DNA of 64,000 nucleotides from Asanoa sp. WMMD1127 (GCF_029626225.1 NZ_JARUBP010000001.1:7006001-7070000); one strand, 5' to 3'; shown: positions 45,184 to 56,523, counted from the first letter of the stretch. The notes: generated by a model from the letters alone, not told the origin. Numbers and translations: made by a program.

Positions 45184-45953
45184 GCGAGACCACCGTCATC
45201 GTCCACTCCGACCCGGACGTGCTGGCCCACGCGGTGGCCGCCCGCCTGGTCGTCACCCTGATCGACGCCCAGGCCGAACGCGGCGCCGCGTCGTGGGTGC
45301 TCACCGGCGGCCGCATCGCCGGGGCGGTCCACCGGGCGGTCCGCGACTTCCCGGCCAGCGACACCGTCGACTGGAACCGGGTCGACTTCTGGTGGGGCGA
45401 CGAGCGGTTCCTGCCCGCCGGCCACCCGGACCGCAACGAGACCCAGGCCCGCGAGCAGCTGCTCGACGCGCTGCGGGTGCCGGCCGAACGGGTGCACGCG
45501 ATGCCCCCGTCGGACGGCCCGGACGGCAACGACCCGGAGGCGGCGGCGGCCCGCTACGCGCAGGAACTGGCCCGCGCGGCGCGCCCGGGGACGGCCCCGC
45601 TCCCCCACTTCGACGTGCTGATGCTCGGCGTCGGCGAGGACGGCCACGTGGCGTCGGTGTTCCCGGAGCACCCGGTGGCCTACGAGACCCGGCCGGTGAG
45701 CGCGGTCCGCGGCAGCCCGAAGCCACCACCGGTCCGCACGACCCTGACCCTGCCGACGATCAACACGGCCGACCAGGTGTGGCTGGTGGCCGCGGGTCCG
45801 GACAAGGCAGGCGCGGTCGGCATGGCCCTGACGGGCGCGGGACCGGTGCAGCTGCCGGCGGCGGGGGTGCACGGCGTCAACCGCACGATCTGGCACCTCG
45901 ACAGCGCCGCCGCGACCCAGGTCCGCCGCACCTTCCGCAGCGTCCGCACCTGA
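45180..45953 (+). CDS. pgl: 6-phosphogluconolactonase
   Basis: This 257-residue protein of the DevB/SOL family has VLTGGRIAGAVHRAVRDF, DFWWGDERFLPAGHPDRNE, LMLGVGEDGHVASVFPEHP and a C-terminal VTLP-type strand region. It hydrolyses 6-phosphogluconolactone, completing the step begun by Zwf. GTG start overlaps the opcA stop. It is the last gene of the run; a hairpin-rich repeat region follows. Confidence 0.95.
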   Translation: MSETTVIVHSDPDVLAHAVAARLVVTLIDAQAERGAASWVLTGGRIAGAVHRAVRDFPASDTVDWNRVDFWWGDERFLPAGHPDRNETQAREQLLDALRVPAERVHAMPPSDGPDGNDPEAAAARYAQELARAARPGTAPLPHFDVLMLGVGEDGHVASVFPEHPVAYETRPVSAVRGSPKPPPVRTTLTLPTINTADQVWLVAAGPDKAGAVGMALTGAGPVQLPAAGVHGVNRTIWHLDSAAATQVRRTFRSVRT

Positions 45954-45991
45954 CGAGCGAACACCGCCCGGCGACCCGACGGCCGCAGGGC

Positions 45992-46155
45992 GGCAGGCGG
46001 GCCTCCGCACTCTGCCGCCTCGCGACCCGCACACGCGGGCAGGCGGGCCGCCCCCGCCGCACGCTGCCGCCTCGCGATCCGCACACGCGGGCAGGCGGGC
46101 CGTCGCCGCCGCCGCACGCTGCCGCCTCGCGACCCGCATCAGGCGGCAGGGGGCT
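45992..46155. repeat. Three imperfect GC-rich tandem repeats after pgl
   Basis: The 343-bp gap between pgl and rbpA (45954-46296) holds no gene. It contains three copies, starting at 45992, 46038 and 46090, of a 46-to-66-bp unit beginning GGCAGGCGGGCC and ending CTGCCGCCTCGCGACCCGCA. At unit junctions CCCGC-ACAC-GCGGG, flanked by CCGCCT and AGGCGG, forms stacked hairpins. The remainder (46156-46296) shows nothing recognisable. Confidence 0.8.
46119..46149 (+). terminator. Hairpin terminator at the end of the pgl repeat region
   Basis: CTGCCGCCT and AGGCGGCAG form a perfect 9-bp stem around a 13-base loop. It is the last of several hairpins after pgl and probably ends the tkt-to-pgl transcript, also shielding the convergent rbpA. 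Confidence 0.5.
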
Positions 46156-46296
46156 CGTTGCGAGGCGGGACGTCAGCGACGCGGATCGGGGCCTGACGCG
46201 GCGTCCCTGAAAGGGCCGCTATCACGCTTTGACCAGTGTCGATCACGGACAGTGATCAATGGGTGCGCGATGGAAGGCGGGACCGGCCCGGGGGGC

Positions 46297-46641
46297 CTAG
46301 TTTTCGCCGCGGCGTTGGCGGAGGTTGGCGAGCGCCTCCGCGAGGATGGCGGCGCCGTCGGCGTCGGTGCGCCGTTCCTTCACGTAGGCCAGGTGCGTCT
46401 TGTAGGGCTCGCTGCGCGGCTTGCCGGGCGGGTTGGTGGCATCGAGGCCCGCGGGCTGTCCGCAGCGCGGGCAGTCCCAGGTCACCGGCGGGGACACCTC
46501 GGCCGCCAGGGAGATCTCGATGGTGTGGTCGTTGGCGCACCAATAGGTCACCGAGCGCCGGGGTGCGGGCTCGCACCGCTCGGTGGGGCGGATCGGGCCG
46601 GAGCCGACCCGGGTGCCTCGGATTGCGCTGCCGCTGGGCAC
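46297..46641 (-). CDS. rbpA: RNA polymerase-binding protein RbpA
   Basis: This 114-residue actinobacterial transcription factor has the N-terminal SAIRGTRVGSGP tail, a zinc-binding core with Cys and His (YWCANDHTIEISLAAE and WDCPRCGQPAG) and a C-terminal sigma-interaction helix KTHLAYVKERRTDADGA. It binds RNA polymerase and the primary sigma factor and raises rifampicin tolerance. GTG at 46641 follows AGGAGCG. It is a single-gene unit. Confidence 0.95.
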   Translation of the reverse strand: MPSGSAIRGTRVGSGPIRPTERCEPAPRRSVTYWCANDHTIEISLAAEVSPPVTWDCPRCGQPAGLDATNPPGKPRSEPYKTHLAYVKERRTDADGAAILAEALANLRQRRGEN

Positions 46642-46726
46642 GGTATGTCGCTCCTGTCGTCGTGCGGGGTCTCGGCCGCGGGGGAAAGCGCGGCGTCGCG
46701 ACGCGGTGAAGCGGGATGGAAAGCAG

Positions 46727-46756
46727 TACGCGGCCCGGACAAGTCCGGACCGCGTA
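46727..46756 (-). terminator. Terminator of the gap-pgk-tpiA-secG unit
   Basis: TACGCGGCCCGGAC and GTCCGGACCGCGTA form a 14-bp stem with one mismatch and a 2-base loop, 31 bp downstream of secG on the minus strand and before the rbpA promoter. Confidence 0.65.
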
Positions 46757-46787
46757 GGAGTTTACGACTGTTTCGCCGCCATGGGGG

Positions 46788-47042
46788 TCAGCTGGTCACC
46801 GCGAGTTTCAGCCAGAGGCCCAGACCCACGATGCACGCGAACCACACGATGCCCACCAGGATGGTGTAGCGGTCGAGGTTTTTCTCCGCCACCGACGAGC
46901 CGGCGAGGTTGGTGCTGACGCCGCCGCCGAACATGCTCGACAGGCCGCCACCCTTGCCGCGGTGCAGCAGGACCAGCATCGTCAGCAGCACGCTCGTGAT
47001 GATCAGCAACACGATCAACGTGTAGGCGAATGCGATCGGCAT
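46788..47042 (-). CDS. secG: Preprotein translocase subunit SecG
   Basis: This 84-residue protein has two membrane helices (YTLIVLLIITSVLLTMLVLL and YTILVGIVWFACIVGLGLWL) and the SecG loop HRGKGGGLSSMFGGG. It is a part of the SecYEG channel. ATG at 47042 gives the standard N-terminus. Position next to tpiA-pgk-gap is the normal actinobacterial arrangement. Confidence 0.95.
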   Translation of the reverse strand: MPIAFAYTLIVLLIITSVLLTMLVLLHRGKGGGLSSMFGGGVSTNLAGSSVAEKNLDRYTILVGIVWFACIVGLGLWLKLAVTS

Positions 47043-47126
47043 GGTGGTGGTCTGTCCTCTCGGGTGGGCGCGACTCAGCAAGGATAGCGGCCGGATCCGC
47101 GCACTGCGGACCCGGCCACCGGTGCC

Positions 47127-47918
47127 TTACTTCTTGATGTGCTCCGGGAACCGGACGATCTGCACGAACTCGTCGGCGTCGATGCTCGCGCCACCGACGA
47201 GCGCGCCGTCGACGTCCGGCTGGGCCATGATCGCGGCCACGTTGTTGGCCTTGACGGAGCCGCCGTACAGGATGCGGGTGGTGTCGGCCGTCTCGGCGTC
47301 GAACCGCTCCGCCAGCCGGGCCCGCAGCACGCCGCAGACCTCCTGGGCGTCGTCGGGCGTCGCCGTCTTGCCGGTGCCGATCGCCCAGACCGGCTCGTAC
47401 GCGATGACGACCTTGCGCACCTGCTCGGCCTTGAGCCCGTCGAGGCCGGCGTCGAGCTGTGCGACGCAGTGCGCCACGTGCTCCCCCGCCTCGCGGACCT
47501 CGAGCCCCTCGCCGATGCAGAAGATCGGCGTGAGCTCGTTGGCCAGCGCCGCCTGCACCTTGGTGTTGACCACCGCGTCGTCCTCGTGGTGGTACTGCCG
47601 GCGCTCCGAGTGGCCGACCACGACGTAGGAGCAGCCGAGCTTGGTCAGCATCGCGGCGGAGATGTCGCCCGTGTAGGCGCCACCCTTGTGCGGCGAGAGG
47701 TCCTGCGCGCCGTACCCGATGAGCAGCTTGTCGCCGTCGACCAGGGTCTGCACGCTGCGCAGGTCGGTGAACGGCGGCAGGACCACCGTCTCGACGTCGC
47801 TGAGCTGCTGCTCGTTGAGGCTGAAGGCCAGCTTCTGCACGAGCGCGATGGCCTCGAGGTGGTTGAGGTTCATCTTCCAGTTGCCGGCCATCAGCGGCCG
47901 GCGGGACTGCGCCGCCAT
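47127..47918 (-). CDS. tpiA: Triosephosphate isomerase
   Basis: This 263-residue TIM barrel has [17 protein letters not shown], the catalytic His in [14 protein letters not shown] and the catalytic Glu in [15 protein letters not shown]. It interconverts glyceraldehyde-3-phosphate and dihydroxyacetone phosphate. Its start overlaps the pgk stop by one base, and secG follows 84 bp later. Confidence 0.97.
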   Translation of the reverse strand: MAAQSRRPLMAGNWKMNLNHLEAIALVQKLAFSLNEQQLSDVETVVLPPFTDLRSVQTLVDGDKLLIGYGAQDLSPHKGGAYTGDISAAMLTKLGCSYVVVGHSERRQYHHEDDAVVNTKVQAALANELTPIFCIGEGLEVREAGEHVAHCVAQLDAGLDGLKAEQVRKVVIAYEPVWAIGTGKTATPDDAQEVCGVLRARLAERFDAETADTTRILYGGSVKANNVAAIMAQPDVDGALVGGASIDADEFVQIVRFPEHIKK

Positions 47919-49114
47919 CAGTTCTCCAGTGCCGCGATGCCGGGAAGGCGCTTGCCCTCGAGGTATTCCAGCGAGGCGCCCCCGCCGGTGGAGATGTGGC
48001 CGAAGGCGGTCTCGTCGAGGCCGAGGGCGCGGACGGCCGCGGCGGAGTCGCCACCGCCGACCACGGTCAGGCCGTCGACCTTCATGATCGCCTCGGCGAC
48101 GCCCCGGGTGCCGGCCGCGAACGGCGCCAGCTCGAACACGCCCATCGGGCCGTTCCAGAACACGGTGCGGGCGTCGGCGAGCGCGCCGGCGAAGGCCGCC
48201 ACGCTGGCCGGGCCGATGTCGAGCCCGAGCCGGTCGGCCGGGATCGCGTCGGCCGCCACGACCTCGTGGTCGGCGTCGGCCGAGAACTCGGTCGCGGCCA
48301 CCACGTCGGTCGGCAGCAGGATCTTGTCGCCGCCCCGGGCCAGCAGGTCACGGCAGGTGTCGAGCATGTCCTCCTCGAGGAGCGACCTGCCGATCTCGTG
48401 ACCCTGGGCCTTGAGGAAGGTGAAGCACATGCCGCCGCCGACCAGGAGCTTGTCGACCTTGGGCAGCAGCGCCTCGATGACGGCGAGCTTGTCGGAGACC
48501 TTGGCGCCGCCGAGGACGACCGCGTACGGCCGCTCGGGGCTCTCGGTCAGCCTGGCCAGCACCTCGACCTCGCGCAGCACGAGGCCACCGGCGAAATGCG
48601 GCAGCCGGGCCGGCACGTCGAAGACACTGGCGTGCTTGCGGTGCACGGCGCCGAACGCGTCGTCGACGTACGCCTCGGCGAACGCGGCGAGCTGGTCGGC
48701 GAACGCGCCCCGTTCGGCGTCGTCCTTGCTGGTCTCGCCGGCGTTGAAGCGCAGGTTCTCCAGCAGCAGCACCTGACCGTCGCCGAGTGCCTCGACCGCG
48801 GCCCGGGCCGACTCGCCGACGGTGTCCTCGGCGAAGAGCACCGGGTTGCCGAGCAGCTCGCCGAACCGCTCGGCCACCGGGCCGAGCGTGTATTTCGGGT
48901 CGGGCGCGCCCTTGGGGCGACCCAGATGGGACATCACGATCACGGCGGCGCCGGCGTCACGCAGCGCCTCGATGGTCGGGAGGACCGCCCGGATGCGCCC
49001 GTCGTCGGCGATCACTCCGGCCTTGTCCTTCTCGAAGGGGACGTTCAGGTCGGCGCGCACGAGCACGCGCCGACCCGCGACTCCCTCCGCGAGGAGATCG
49101 TCAAGCGTCTTCAT
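47918..49114 (-). CDS. pgk: Phosphoglycerate kinase
   Basis: This 398-residue kinase starts [19 protein letters not shown] and has [53 protein letters not shown] and the nucleotide-binding [13 protein letters not shown]. It makes ATP from 1,3-bisphosphoglycerate. It lies 5 bp after gap and overlaps tpiA by one base. Confidence 0.97.
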   Translation of the reverse strand: MKTLDDLLAEGVAGRRVLVRADLNVPFEKDKAGVIADDGRIRAVLPTIEALRDAGAAVIVMSHLGRPKGAPDPKYTLGPVAERFGELLGNPVLFAEDTVGESARAAVEALGDGQVLLLENLRFNAGETSKDDAERGAFADQLAAFAEAYVDDAFGAVHRKHASVFDVPARLPHFAGGLVLREVEVLARLTESPERPYAVVLGGAKVSDKLAVIEALLPKVDKLLVGGGMCFTFLKAQGHEIGRSLLEEDMLDTCRDLLARGGDKILLPTDVVAATEFSADADHEVVAADAIPADRLGLDIGPASVAAFAGALADARTVFWNGPMGVFELAPFAAGTRGVAEAIMKVDGLTVVGGGDSAAAVRALGLDETAFGHISTGGGASLEYLEGKRLPGIAALEN

Positions 49115-49119
49115 GATGG

Positions 49120-50190
<1,071 letters not shown>

Positions 50191-50234
50191 TTAGAACCGG
50201 TTGCCGGCCCCGTCGCCGTACCTCACGACCCTAT

Positions 50235-50274
50235 CTGAGGCCACCCTTGACCGGCGCGTCAGGTGGTGCCTCAG
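50235..50274 (-). terminator. Terminator overlapping the whiA stop
   Basis: CTGAGGCCACC and GGTGGTGCCTCAG form a stem of at least eleven pairs with a small bulge and a 16-base loop. Its far arm covers the last whiA codons. It probably ends the uvrC-rapZ-yvcK-whiA transcript. Confidence 0.5.
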
Positions 50275-51251
50275 ACCACCAGCATGTCGGGCGTCACAGC
50301 GGCTTCCGTGTCCGGAATGCCCAGATCGCGGGCCCGCTTGTCGGCCAGCGCCAGCAACCGGCGGATCCGGCCGGCGATCGCGTCCTTGGTCAGCGGCGGG
50401 TCGGCCAGGGCGCCGAGCTCCTCCAGCGAGGCCTGCCGGTGGTCGAGGCGCAGCTTGCCGGCCGAGGTGAGGTGGTTGGGCGCGTCGTCGGCGAGGATCT
50501 CCAACGCCCGGGTGACCCGGGCCGCGGCCGCCACCGCCGCCCGCGCCGAGCGGCGCAGGTTGGCGTCGTCGAAGTTGGCGAGCCGGTTGGCGGTCGCCCG
50601 CACCTCGCGCCGCACCCGGCGCTCCTCCCAGGCCAGCACGCTGCTGTGCGCGCCGATCCGGGTGAGCAGCGCGGAGATCGCGTCGCCGTCCTTGACCACC
50701 ACGCGGTCGACGCCGCGGACCTCGCGGGCCTTGGCGGTGATGCCGATCCGCCGGGCCGCGCCGACCAGCGCCAGCGCCGACTCGGGGCCCGGGCAGGTGA
50801 TCTCCAGGGCGGAGCTGCGGCCGGGCTCGGTCAATGAGCCGTGCGCCATGAACGCGCCCCGCCAGGCGGCGACCGAGCAGCAGACGTTGCCGGAGACCAC
50901 GTGCTGCGGCAGGCCGCGGACCGGCCGGCCGCGGACGTCGAGCAGGCCGGTCTGGCGGGCCAGGATCTCACCGTCCTTGACCACCCGGACGATGTAGTGG
51001 CTGGCCTTGCGCAGCCCGCCGGAGGCGAGCACGTGGATCTCGCTCGGGTAGCCGTAGACCTCGGCGATCTCCCGGCGCAGCCGGCGCGCCACCGCGCCGG
51101 TGTCGAGCTCGGCTTCGACCACCACCCGGCCCGAGACGATGTGCAGGCCACCCGCGAAGCGCAGCAACGCGGCCATCTCGGCCCGCCGACAACACGGCTT
51201 GGGCACGTCGACCCGGCTCAGCTCGTCCTTGACCGCGGCGGTCATCGCCAT
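50271..51251 (-). CDS. whiA: Sporulation regulator WhiA
   Basis: This 326-residue protein has the WhiA N-terminus [20 protein letters not shown], a LAGLIDADG-like middle region and the C-terminal HTH with [20 protein letters not shown] and [20 protein letters not shown]. WhiA controls sporulation septation genes together with WhiB in filamentous actinomycetes and is present in most Gram-positives. It follows yvcK by 58 bp on the same strand. Confidence 0.96.
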   Translation of the reverse strand: MAMTAAVKDELSRVDVPKPCCRRAEMAALLRFAGGLHIVSGRVVVEAELDTGAVARRLRREIAEVYGYPSEIHVLASGGLRKASHYIVRVVKDGEILARQTGLLDVRGRPVRGLPQHVVSGNVCCSVAAWRGAFMAHGSLTEPGRSSALEITCPGPESALALVGAARRIGITAKAREVRGVDRVVVKDGDAISALLTRIGAHSSVLAWEERRVRREVRATANRLANFDDANLRRSARAAVAAAARVTRALEILADDAPNHLTSAGKLRLDHRQASLEELGALADPPLTKDAIAGRIRRLLALADKRARDLGIPDTEAAVTPDMLVV

Positions 51252-51309
51252 AACTTTTCGTCACCTCGCGTGCCGGTCTCCGGCCCGAAGCCGGTGGGTT
51301 CTCACGTGC

Positions 51310-52266
51310 TTAACGACTGGCGCCCAGGACAGGCACCAGGGCCGCCCCGAGCGCCGCAGGATCATGCTTCGGGCTCCCGTCCGCAGCGGCCACCGGGGCG
51401 AGCACCAGCCGCGCACCCAGCGATTCTGCCGCACGACGGACGGGTTCGGGGTCACCGACGGCGGCGCCGTCGGCGAGAACCGTGTCAACTTTCAGTTCGG
51501 GGAGGTACCACCGCAGGGCGGCCAGGTGATCAGCAGCCGACAGGCCCCACGTCTCGGGCTCGGCCGCCAGGTTGAGCGTCACCAGCCGCCGGGCCGGGCT
51601 CGCCACGATCGCGGCGGCCAGCTCGGGCACCAGCAGGTGCGGGATCACGCTCGTGTACCAGCTGCCCGGCCCGAAGATCAACCAGTCGGCCGCCTCGACC
51701 GCCGCGACCGCCTCCGGGCAGGCCGGCGGGTCGGCCGGGGTGAGCCGGACGGCCTCCACGTGGCCCGGCGCGACCGCCACGGCGTGCTGCCCGACGACAG
51801 TGAGCAGCGTGTCGGGCCGGCGCGGGTCGGCGCCCCGGACGTCGGCCTCGATGCCGACCGGTTTGACCGCCATCGGCAGGACCCGCCCCGCCGCGTCGAC
51901 CATCCGGGCCGCGTGATCCAAAGCGGACACCGGGTCCCCGAGCTGTTCCATCAGCCCGACGAGTACCAGATTTCCGACAGTGTGGCCGTCGAGCGGGCTG
52001 TGGTCGCGACCGTCGGGCGCGAACCGGTGCTGGAAGAGCTGCGCCGTGCGCCGCGTCTCGGCGCGGTCGGCGGCCAGCGCGGCGATGGCCTGGCGCAGGT
52101 CGCCGGGTGGCAGCGCGGCCCGCTCGGCCCGCAGCCGGCCGCTGGACCCGCCGTCGTCGGCGACCGTCACCACGGCGGTGATGTCGAGGTCCTCGCCGCA
52201 GCCCCGCAGCGCGCGCAGCGAGGCGGACAGACCGTGGCCGCCTCCGAAGGCGACGACCCGCATCAC
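51310..52266 (-). CDS. yvcK: YvcK/CuvA-type gluconeogenesis factor (UDP-GlcNAc-binding)
   Basis: This 318-residue protein opens MRVVAFGGGHGLSASLRALR and has VVTVADDGGSSGRLRAERAA, followed by GNLVLVGLMEQLGDPVSALD and a GPGSWYTSVIPHLLVPELA stretch. The family binds UDP-GlcNAc and is needed for growth on gluconeogenic carbon and for cell-shape control. It overlaps rapZ by four bases and precedes whiA. Confidence 0.93.
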   Translation of the reverse strand: MMRVVAFGGGHGLSASLRALRGCGEDLDITAVVTVADDGGSSGRLRAERAALPPGDLRQAIAALAADRAETRRTAQLFQHRFAPDGRDHSPLDGHTVGNLVLVGLMEQLGDPVSALDHAARMVDAAGRVLPMAVKPVGIEADVRGADPRRPDTLLTVVGQHAVAVAPGHVEAVRLTPADPPACPEAVAAVEAADWLIFGPGSWYTSVIPHLLVPELAAAIVASPARRLVTLNLAAEPETWGLSAADHLAALRWYLPELKVDTVLADGAAVGDPEPVRRAAESLGARLVLAPVAAADGSPKHDPAALGAALVPVLGASR

Positions 52267-53156
52267 TCGCGCCCCAGGTCGCGGTGCTGGGCCGAGGCGG
52301 AGACGCGGGACTCGCGCAGCCGGGTGGCCAGCTCCTCGGCGATGGCGACGCTGCGGTGCTTTCCGCCGGTGCAGCCCACGGCGACGGTCAGGTAGCGCTT
52401 GCCCTCGCGCTCGAAGCCGGGCGCGGTGCCGACGACCAGCCGGGCGTACGTGTCGACGAACGGGACGGCGCCGTGCTGGCCCAGCACGTAGTCGCTGACC
52501 GGCTCGTCGCGGCCCGTCAGGTCGCGCAGCTCGGGGACCCAGAACGGGTTGGGCAGGAAGCGCGCGTCGAGCACGAAGTCGGCGTCGGGCGGCAGGCCGT
52601 ACTTGAAGCCGAAGCTGAGCACCGTGACCTTGAGCCGGCGTGCGTCCTCGCCGCCGAACATCTCCTCGACCCGGCGGCGGAGCTGGTTGACGTTGAGGTG
52701 GCTGGTGTCGATGATCACGTCGGCCTGGTCGCGGGCCTCCTGGAGCAGCTTGCGCTCGGCCTCGATGCCGTCGGCCAGCCGGCCGTCGCCCTGCAGCGGG
52801 TGCGACCGCCGGACGCTCTCGAACCGCCGGATGAGCACGTCGTCGTCGGCGTCGAGGAAGACCACGTGCGGGTGGAAGCCCCGCTCGCGCAGCGCGTGCA
52901 CGGCGCCGGTCAGGTCGGCCGAGAACGCCCGGCTGCGCACGTCGAGCACCATCGCGGTGCGGCGGGCCGGGTCGCCGGCCTTGAAGGCCAGCTCGGCCAT
53001 CTCGAGCATCAGCGTCTGCGGGAGGTTGTCGACGACGTAGAAGCCGACGTTCTCCAGGGCGCGCGCGACCGTGCTGCGGCCGCCACCCGAGACGCCCGTG
53101 ACGATCACGAGCGTGGTGTCGGACCGGTCCAGCTCGTCAGTCTGCCGCTCACCCAC
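52263..53156 (-). CDS. rapZ: RNase adapter/nucleotide-binding protein RapZ (YvcJ)
   Basis: This 297-residue P-loop protein has the motif TGVSGGGRSTVARALE (Arg replacing the usual Lys, as I recall in other actinobacteria). It also has NVGFYVVDNLPQTLM, VIIDTSHLNVNQLRRR, FGFKYGLPPDADFVLDARFL and the C-terminal VAVGCTGGKHRSVAIAEEL. In proteobacteria RapZ steers RNase E to a small RNA; in Gram-positives its role is less clear. GTG 53156 is the likely start, 11 bp after uvrC. Confidence 0.93.
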   Translation of the reverse strand: MGERQTDELDRSDTTLVIVTGVSGGGRSTVARALENVGFYVVDNLPQTLMLEMAELAFKAGDPARRTAMVLDVRSRAFSADLTGAVHALRERGFHPHVVFLDADDDVLIRRFESVRRSHPLQGDGRLADGIEAERKLLQEARDQADVIIDTSHLNVNQLRRRVEEMFGGEDARRLKVTVLSFGFKYGLPPDADFVLDARFLPNPFWVPELRDLTGRDEPVSDYVLGQHGAVPFVDTYARLVVGTAPGFEREGKRYLTVAVGCTGGKHRSVAIAEELATRLRESRVSASAQHRDLGRE

Positions 53157-53167
53157 GACGCGAAATC

Positions 53168-55204
53168 CTAGGCATCGCGGGAAACATCGGACCCATCGCC
53201 CTCTTCCGTCGTCGTCGTGGGCGCTGCGGCCGGGGCCGGCTCCGCTGGAGCCGGCGCCGCTTCCGCCGGGGCCGGTGCCGGCCCTGGCTCCCCACCGAGG
53301 GCCGCCTTGATCGCCTCGGCGGTGCGGCGGCCGACGCCCGGCACGGAGGCGATCTCCTCGACCGAGGCGGCGGTGAGCCGCTTGACCGAGCCGAAGTGCC
53401 GCAACAGCACCTTGCGCCGGATCTCGCCCAGCCCGGGGATCCCGTCGAGCTGCGAGGCGGTCATCCGCTTGGAACGGCGCTGCCGGTGGAACGTGATGGC
53501 GAAGCGGTGCGCCTCGTCGCGTACCCGTTGCAGCAGGTAGAGGCCCTCCGACGTGCGCGGCATGATCACCGGGAACTGGTCGTCGGGGACCCAGACCTCT
53601 TCGAGCCGCTTGGCCAGGCCGCACAGCGCGATGTCGTCGATGCCGAGGTCGCGCAGCACCGTGGCGGCGGCCCGCACCTGTGGCTCGCCGCCGTCGACCA
53701 CGACGAGCTGCGGCGGGTACGCGAACCTGCGCGGCCGACCGGTCGTCGGGTCGATCCCGGGCCGGTCGGGATCGATCTCCATCTCGTCGCCGAGCTCGCC
53801 GGTCTCGGCGCGGGCGTCGAGGTAGCGGGCGAACCGGCGGCGCAGCACCTCGGAGATGGCGGACAGGTCGTCGGTCGCGCCCTTGATGATGAAGCGGCGA
53901 TATTCACTCTTGCGGGCGAGGCCGTCCTCGAAGACGACCATGCTGGCCACCACGTCGCTGCCCTGGATCTGCGAGATGTCGTAGCACTCGATGCGCAGCG
54001 GCGCGGTCTCCATGCCGAGCGCCTCGGCGATCTCCTCGAGGGCCTGGCTGCGGCTGGTCAGGTCGGCCGAGCGCTTCAGCTTGTGCCGGGCCAGCGCCTC
54101 CTGCGCGTTGCGGGCCACCGTCTCCAGCAACGCCTTCTTGTCACCCCGCTGCGGGACCCGCATGGTGACCCGGCTCCCCCGGTGCTGGCCGAGCCAGTCG
54201 GTGAGCGCGTCGACGTCGGTCGGGACGGCCGGCACCAGCAGCTCGCGGGGCACGTCGCTCTCGCCCTGCTCCCCGCCGTAGACCTGCGAGCAGAAGTGGT
54301 GCACCAGGTCGCCGGTGGTCAGGTCCTCGGTCTTCTCCACGACCCAGCCCCGCTGGCCGCGCACCCGGCCGTCGCGCACGTGGAAGACCTGGACCGCCGC
54401 CTCCAGCGGGTCTTCGGCGAAGGCGACCACGTCGGCGTCGGTGCCGTCGCCGAACACGACGGTCTGCTTCTCCATCGCGCGGCGCAGGGCGGCCAGGTCG
54501 TCGCGGAGCCGGGCGGCCCGCTCGAACTCGAGCTGTTCGCTGGCCGCCAGCATCTCCCGCTCGAGCCGGCGGATCAGGGTGTCGGTCTTGCCGGCCATGA
54601 AGTCGACGAAGTCCTCGACGATCTGCCGGTGCTCGGCCGCGCTGACCGAGCCGACGCACGGCGCCGAGCACTTGCCGATGTAGCCGAGGAGGCACGGCCG
54701 GCCGATCTGGCCCGCCCGCTTGAAGACACCTTTGGAGCAGGTGCGCGCCGGGAAGACGCGCAGCAGCAGGTCGAGCGTCTCGCGGATCGCCCAGGCGTGC
54801 GAGTAGGGACCGAAGTAGCGGACGCCCTTGCGCTTGGCCCCGCGCATGACCTGGAGCCGCGGGAACTCCTCGTCGAGGGTCACGGCCAGATAGGGGTACG
54901 ACTTGTCGTCGCGGTAACGGACGTTGAACCGCGGGTCGTACTCCTTGATCCAGGTGTATTCCTGCTGGAGCGCCTCGACCTCGGTGCCGACCGTGATCCA
55001 GTCGACGGAGGCGGCGGTCTGCACCATCTGGCGGGTGCGCTGGTGCAGCCCGAACGGATCGGCGAAATAGGAGTTGAGGCGGCTGCGCAGGCTCTTGGCC
55101 TTGCCGACGTAGATGACCCGGCCGGTCGCGTCGCGGAACCGATAGACACCCGGAAGGTCCGGAATCGAGCCCGGCGGGGGACGGTAGGACGACGGGTCAG
55201 CCAC
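53168..55204 (-). CDS. uvrC: Excinuclease ABC subunit C
   Basis: This 678-residue nuclease has the N-terminal GIY-YIG domain ([20 protein letters not shown]). A UvrB-interacting UVR segment follows ([20 protein letters not shown]), then the RNase-H-like domain with [20 protein letters not shown], and C-terminal helix-hairpin-helix motifs ([20 protein letters not shown] and [19 protein letters not shown]). The last ~40 residues are an extra Ala/Pro-rich tail. It makes both incisions in nucleotide excision repair. GTG start at 55204. Confidence 0.97.
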   Translation of the reverse strand: MADPSSYRPPPGSIPDLPGVYRFRDATGRVIYVGKAKSLRSRLNSYFADPFGLHQRTRQMVQTAASVDWITVGTEVEALQQEYTWIKEYDPRFNVRYRDDKSYPYLAVTLDEEFPRLQVMRGAKRKGVRYFGPYSHAWAIRETLDLLLRVFPARTCSKGVFKRAGQIGRPCLLGYIGKCSAPCVGSVSAAEHRQIVEDFVDFMAGKTDTLIRRLEREMLAASEQLEFERAARLRDDLAALRRAMEKQTVVFGDGTDADVVAFAEDPLEAAVQVFHVRDGRVRGQRGWVVEKTEDLTTGDLVHHFCSQVYGGEQGESDVPRELLVPAVPTDVDALTDWLGQHRGSRVTMRVPQRGDKKALLETVARNAQEALARHKLKRSADLTSRSQALEEIAEALGMETAPLRIECYDISQIQGSDVVASMVVFEDGLARKSEYRRFIIKGATDDLSAISEVLRRRFARYLDARAETGELGDEMEIDPDRPGIDPTTGRPRRFAYPPQLVVVDGGEPQVRAAATVLRDLGIDDIALCGLAKRLEEVWVPDDQFPVIMPRTSEGLYLLQRVRDEAHRFAITFHRQRRSKRMTASQLDGIPGLGEIRRKVLLRHFGSVKRLTAASVEEIASVPGVGRRTAEAIKAALGGEPGPAPAPAEAAPAPAEPAPAAAPTTTTEEGDGSDVSRDA

Positions 55205-55267
55205 GGCGGCAAGCGTATCGCTCACCTCCGTCAAGATCGGTTGATCTTGGTGGCCGACCCGCCGTCC

Positions 55268-55299
55268 GGGTGGCTGTCGGGGTGGCTGTCGGGGTGGCT
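55268..55299. repeat. Short 12-bp tandem repeat
   Basis: GGGTGGCTGTCG occurs twice in direct succession, followed by a partial third copy GGGTGGCT that touches the stop of the Rieske lipoprotein gene. It lies between that gene and uvrC. It may be polymorphic through slippage; no function is apparent. Confidence 0.8.
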
Positions 55300-55766
55300 C
55301 AGGCCAGGACGATCTCGTCGCCCTTGACGGTGACCTCACGGGACGTGAGCGGCCGGGTCGCCGGTCCGTTGCGCGGCTCGCCGCTGTCCAGCGAGAACTT
55401 GCTGCCGTGACAGCTGCAGTTGATCGTGCCACCGTCGACGCTGGCGATCGGGCAGCCCTGGTGGGTGCAGACCGCCCGGAACCCGTGGAACTGACCCTCG
55501 GTCGGCTGGGTCACCACCATCTCGGTCGCGGGGAACAACGCGCCGCCGCCGACCGGCACGTCGCCCACCTTGCCGATGACCTCGCCACCCCCGCCGGTGT
55601 CGTCACCCGGCTCCTCGGCCGGCTCGGTCGGGTCGGCGTTGGTGCCGCCCGTGCCGGAGCCGCCCGAATCGTCGCTGCCACAGGCAGCCAGCACGGTCAC
55701 GGCCCCCACCGCTCCCACACCGGCCAGCAGCGCGCGCCGGCTCGTCACCGTCTCCTCCGTATTCAT
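55299..55766 (-). CDS. Rieske [2Fe-2S] lipoprotein, Tat-type signal
   Basis: This 155-residue protein begins [20 protein letters not shown] and then AAC, that is a twin-arginine signal followed by a lipobox ending at Cys29. A disordered Gly/Asp/Glu linker comes next. The Rieske domain has Cys100 and His102 (CTHQGC) with Cys117 and His120 (CSCHG), while Cys105 and Cys119 can form the stabilising disulfide. It should sit outside the membrane as a folded, Tat-exported redox protein. The partner is not encoded here. Confidence 0.93.
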   Translation of the reverse strand: MNTEETVTSRRALLAGVGAVGAVTVLAACGSDDSGGSGTGGTNADPTEPAEEPGDDTGGGGEVIGKVGDVPVGGGALFPATEMVVTQPTEGQFHGFRAVCTHQGCPIASVDGGTINCSCHGSKFSLDSGEPRNGPATRPLTSREVTVKGDEIVLA

Positions 55767-55946
55767 CCGTTATGCCTCTCCTCGGCCGCACGGTCAGTTG
55801 AAGGTTCAATTCACCGTCAAGTCGTACGGACGGTAGCCGTTCCTGGTTCAGACCGCCCGCACGACCCTCCTCGTGGTGACGGCGCCGGCACGCTGGGCGC
55901 GTCGACGTTCCGACAGTGCAGAGCTGGATGACGTCGGTCAGCTGAC

Positions 55947-56444
55947 CTACGTCACCCGCCGCACCTGCAGGAGAAATCGGTCGACCGCGCGCCGGCTGGT
56001 CAGGTGAACAACCTCCCGACCCCGGGCGGCCGCCAGGACGCGGGGCCGCACGGTGGCCCGGTAGCGGACGACGTAGCGGACGAAGGACCAGTTGACGCGG
56101 TCGAAGACCCCCGCGTCGCGGTGCTGGCCGCCGCGGTGGCGCCACCGCCGCCGCGCGATCCCCCAGAGACAGGTCGCGGCGGGCAGATCCAGAAAGATCA
56201 ACGTGTCGGCGGCCGCGACGCGGATCGGCAACGTCGAGACGTAGTTGCCGTCGATGATCCAACGCTCGCCCCGCACGAGCTCGGCCTGCACAGCGGCGAA
56301 CGCGTCCTGCGGCAACGGTTGCCAGGCCGAGTCGTAGTAGACGGCGTCGAGGTGGATCAGCGGCAGCCCGAGGACAGCGGCCAGCCGACGGGCGAGGACC
56401 GTCTTGCCCGACCCACCACAACCGACGACCACGATGCGCTCCAT
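55947..56444 (-). CDS. P-loop kinase-like protein (FlaR/topology-modulation family)
   Basis: This 165-residue protein starts MERIVVVGCGGSGKTVLARR (Walker A) and has LPLIHLDAVYYDSAWQPLP and a WIIDGNYVSTLPIRVAAADT segment, then IFLDLPAATCLWGIARRRW. This is the pattern of the small adenylate-kinase-like proteins annotated as DNA topology modulation protein FlaR. The true substrate of the family is uncertain. The 180-bp gap upstream of it, 55767-55946, shows nothing recognisable. Confidence 0.8.
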   Translation of the reverse strand: MERIVVVGCGGSGKTVLARRLAAVLGLPLIHLDAVYYDSAWQPLPQDAFAAVQAELVRGERWIIDGNYVSTLPIRVAAADTLIFLDLPAATCLWGIARRRWRHRGGQHRDAGVFDRVNWSFVRYVVRYRATVRPRVLAAARGREVVHLTSRRAVDRFLLQVRRVT

Positions 56445-56523
56445 CGCTGCAGCCAAGCATGGCTTCCCATCGACAACGTGGTGCGGGTGTGCAGGCCGCG
56501 GGAGCGCCAGGAATATCACCCTG

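Noticed and set aside
52263-53156. Arg in place of Lys in the RapZ Walker A motif as a sign of inactivation
   Set aside because: I recall the same GRST form in other actinobacterial RapZ proteins, and all other motifs are intact.
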